Shown here one piece after another: positions 62,601 through 64,000 of a DNA stretch of 64,000 nt. This stretch comes from Crambe crambe. Taxonomy: Eukaryota > Porifera > Demospongiae > Poecilosclerida > Crambeidae. A program made the translations under genes and the position numbers. The stretch is taken from NCBI GenBank assembly GCA_963924555.1, contig OZ004585.1, positions 4,105,488-4,169,487 of the forward strand. The letters are read 5' to 3'. Every line of letters starts with the position of its first letter. The first letter of the stretch is position 1. The notes below the pieces were generated by a model. It did no database searches. It saw only the letters and a program-made list of their open reading frames with translations, and was not told the origin of the DNA.

Positions 62601-63910
62601 AAATTTTTCTATAGCTACTTATAATTGGATCAGTCTGTCCATCTATCCAATAAGCTTGTCCTTCAAGTATGACAGGTCAATTGAAATGATATTTTTGGAA
62701 CACAACCTTGGTATTAACAAATTCAACGGCTGCCTAACCACTCTAACTTGCTACTGGTTAGAAAAAAAAAGTCACTAAGTGTGGTAACTAGCTAGCTACA
62801 CTATTATGGACCAACAGTCGGTTTGTATTATAATAATGTGAGTAGAATCTTATATCTATGCATTCAAAATTGACTACTTAGGTAGGTATTTGATTATACA
62901 GCAGAGTTATTAATTGAATTCACCCAGACTCTTAATTTTCATGTGAGCATGTGGTTACTTGTAATTGTGAAATTTTTACTTATCATTTTGGTCATGTTCA
63001 ATAGCGAAAATTAATCACATGAAATAATTACCTTGTAAAAAATAGTGTGAAAGCTAATTACAAGTAAGTAAGCTGTAACAATGGAAATAAATTAACATGA
63101 AACACGAATAATATCTAACAAAAATTTCCCTATTTCTGGTAGTTCAGATGAAATACCCATGGGTTCTTTAGCTTAACAAGAATGGTGGCTGGAAGGGGGG
63201 GGGGGGGGGGGGGGGGGGCTAATGAATCTAGTTTTTTTTCCAATCTCACTGAGCCTTAGTATTGCTATAGTAGTATACAGAGACCATCAGAACCCTCCAT
63301 TCCTATACTACTGCACTATAGGCAAATTGCTAGCTGTGTAACTCACTCTTAACTACATTTAGTGAATTACATGCATCTTACCAATTACAGTACTATTTTC
63401 TTGTTGAGGGTCATCAGTCAGCATCTTACCAATTACAGTACTATTTTCTTGTTGAGGGTCATCAGTCAATATCACTGTTGTACTATTTTCTTCTAAATTC
63501 AATAATAGTAGCGTTCATGATAGCTATTCGAGGTTTTTAAAAATTCTGCCACTCACCAAAATTTATTACTTGAAGATATGCAGACAATGTGAAGGTAATG
63601 TTAATATAATCACTTCTTAGTGATGAAGAGACCAGATTTTGTTCCACAATGCACTGAATTGTGTAGTTTTCCATTATAAGCTCACCTGTACTGATCTCCA
63701 AGGTGGAGCTAATCATGAAACTATTGTTATTCATTTTCTCAGTTCTAATAATAGATATCCCATTCTGTTCACAGCTATCAGGACCACAAGGTGATTCATT
63801 AAATATCCACCTCACACTGATGTTACTTCCTCTAGCATTGCAATGAAAGATAGCTGTGTCACCATTTGCTACTGTCTGGGATGAAGGGGAGACCATTATT
63901 TCACTTCTCT
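59611..63910 (-). CDS. Receptor G: second kinase-less receptor (5' end outside window)
   Basis: Exons in window: 63910-63557 (D3), 63492-63430 (short D3/stalk exon; alternative donor at 63382), 60566-59911 (transmembrane and tail), 59727-59611 (C-terminus, TAG stop). Each keeps frame with the next. D3 has [19 protein letters not shown] and [11 protein letters not shown]. The tail follows receptor D closely (KNKTGVCIAST, AASNYEEIDL, HIYSAV, LIYAVV) but lacks the YGEL...YSVI segment. The C-terminus FDLSMMYPVD matches receptor D. Tail tyrosine motifs YEEI, YSAV, YAVV and NYSTV fit SH2-docking sites. Between KKKPK and VPPRS there is a ~183-bp interruption that receptor D lacks; if not spliced, the tail would end after KVW. 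Exons for D2, D1 and the signal peptide should lie right of base 64000. Confidence 0.85.
60838..61090. repeat. Hairpin MITE copy 2
   Basis: Counterpart of 30-292: 'gtaaacaaacaagtgaaggg' at one edge, 'cccttcacttgttt' at the other, and 'ctacatcactgcc'/'ggtagtgatgtag' inside. Lies in the receptor G intron. Confidence 0.7.
61177..61686. mobile_element. 510-bp DNA transposon (MITE), third family copy
   Basis: Ends cactggcgtaggaa and ttcctacgccactg. The flanks CACTT (61172-61176) and TACTT (61687-61691) agree at four of five bases. About 60 bp longer than its sisters through an internal segment near 61530-61590 and a C-run at 61602-61614. In the receptor G intron. Confidence 0.85.
61690..63372. 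other. Receptor G intron, no further exon recognised
   Basis: Contains G/C homopolymers (62260-62310) and a 24-base G-run at 63195-63218. The minus frame at 62354-62584 is not recognised. Nothing coding supported. Confidence 0.5.
63373..63468 (-). repeat. Perfect 2 x 48-bp duplication spanning a splice donor
   Basis: 63373-63420 and 63421-63468 are identical 48-bp units ('gcatcttaccaattacagta' to 'gagggtcatcagtca'). Each includes the end of the coding text LTDDPQQENSTVIG and its GTAAG donor. Using the upstream donor gives a 63-nt exon; using the downstream one gives 111 nt, both in frame. Receptor D has a single copy. Confidence 0.9.
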
Positions 63911-64000
63911 CTAGAATATAATCAGTGTACAAAAAGTTCCACTAAAGTTGTCCTTACAAACTACATACATGTACGTAAATGTAGTTACCAATTTTCAAAA
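63911..64000. other. Start of receptor G intron at right edge
   Basis: Ninety bases upstream of the D3 acceptor (ttctag at ~63911-63916). Similar to the receptor D intron at 42560-42660 ('aaaagttccactaaa', 'tgtccttacaa'), confirming the paralogy. Confidence 0.5.

Overview
The window looks like part of a metazoan nuclear genome, most plausibly a sponge (Porifera, demosponge-like). It is AT-rich, full of short non-autonomous DNA transposons and microsatellites, and its genes are split into small exons with GT..AG introns. The coding content is one family of immunoglobulin-like (Ig-like) cell-surface receptors. Receptor tyrosine kinases (RTKs) with a short Ig-like ectodomain, beside kinase-less relatives, match what I recall of Geodia cydonium RTK and sponge adhesion molecules (SAM). 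The species call is inference.

All recognisable genes and gene relics lie head-to-tail on the minus strand. From left to right: (1) RTK-A, 493-9404, whose last kinase exons lie off the left edge; (2) RTK-B, 16055-23241, a complete recent duplicate of RTK-A that sums to an exact 772-codon frame; (3) a relic of another RTK, 24.4-26.1 kb; (4) RTK-C, 29705-39128, with three tandem copies of its second Ig-like domain and a one-base frameshift in the last kinase exon; (5) receptor D, 39897-43971, intact, 636 codons, with the same ectodomain but a ~250-residue cytoplasmic tail carrying repeated YxxI/L/V motifs in place of a kinase; (6) an isolated tail exon at 45.3 kb and a dead first-exon/Ig copy at 52.0-53.2 kb, separated by a composite transposon with a ~70-bp satellite; (7) a second dead copy, 55.1-58.2 kb, whose signal-peptide exon is split by a 447-bp transposon; (8) receptor G, 59611-63910, a second kinase-less receptor whose 5' exons lie off the right edge.

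In every intact gene the extracellular exons begin and end in phase 1: signal peptide + D1, then D2, D3 and the stalk/transmembrane exon. Such exons can be duplicated or joined to either kind of intracellular module without breaking frame, and the cluster shows both outcomes. The kinase receptors carry the glycine loop, VAVK lysine, HRDLAARN and DFG motifs. The kinase-less receptors have tyrosines suited to SH2-domain docking. A working model is a set of paired receptors with related ectodomains and different signalling outputs, possibly for recognition or adhesion. The ligand and the biology are unknown.

The rest of the window is mostly mobile DNA. At least four inserts have CAG/CAC-type terminal inverted repeats and 5-bp target duplications, one is a Mutator-like element with 87-bp inverted termini and a 9-bp duplication, and there are several hairpin MITEs, a tRNA-derived Pol III unit, a long (GA)n tract and a ~1.3-kb satellite array. 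No rRNA genes, CRISPR arrays or prokaryotic features were seen.
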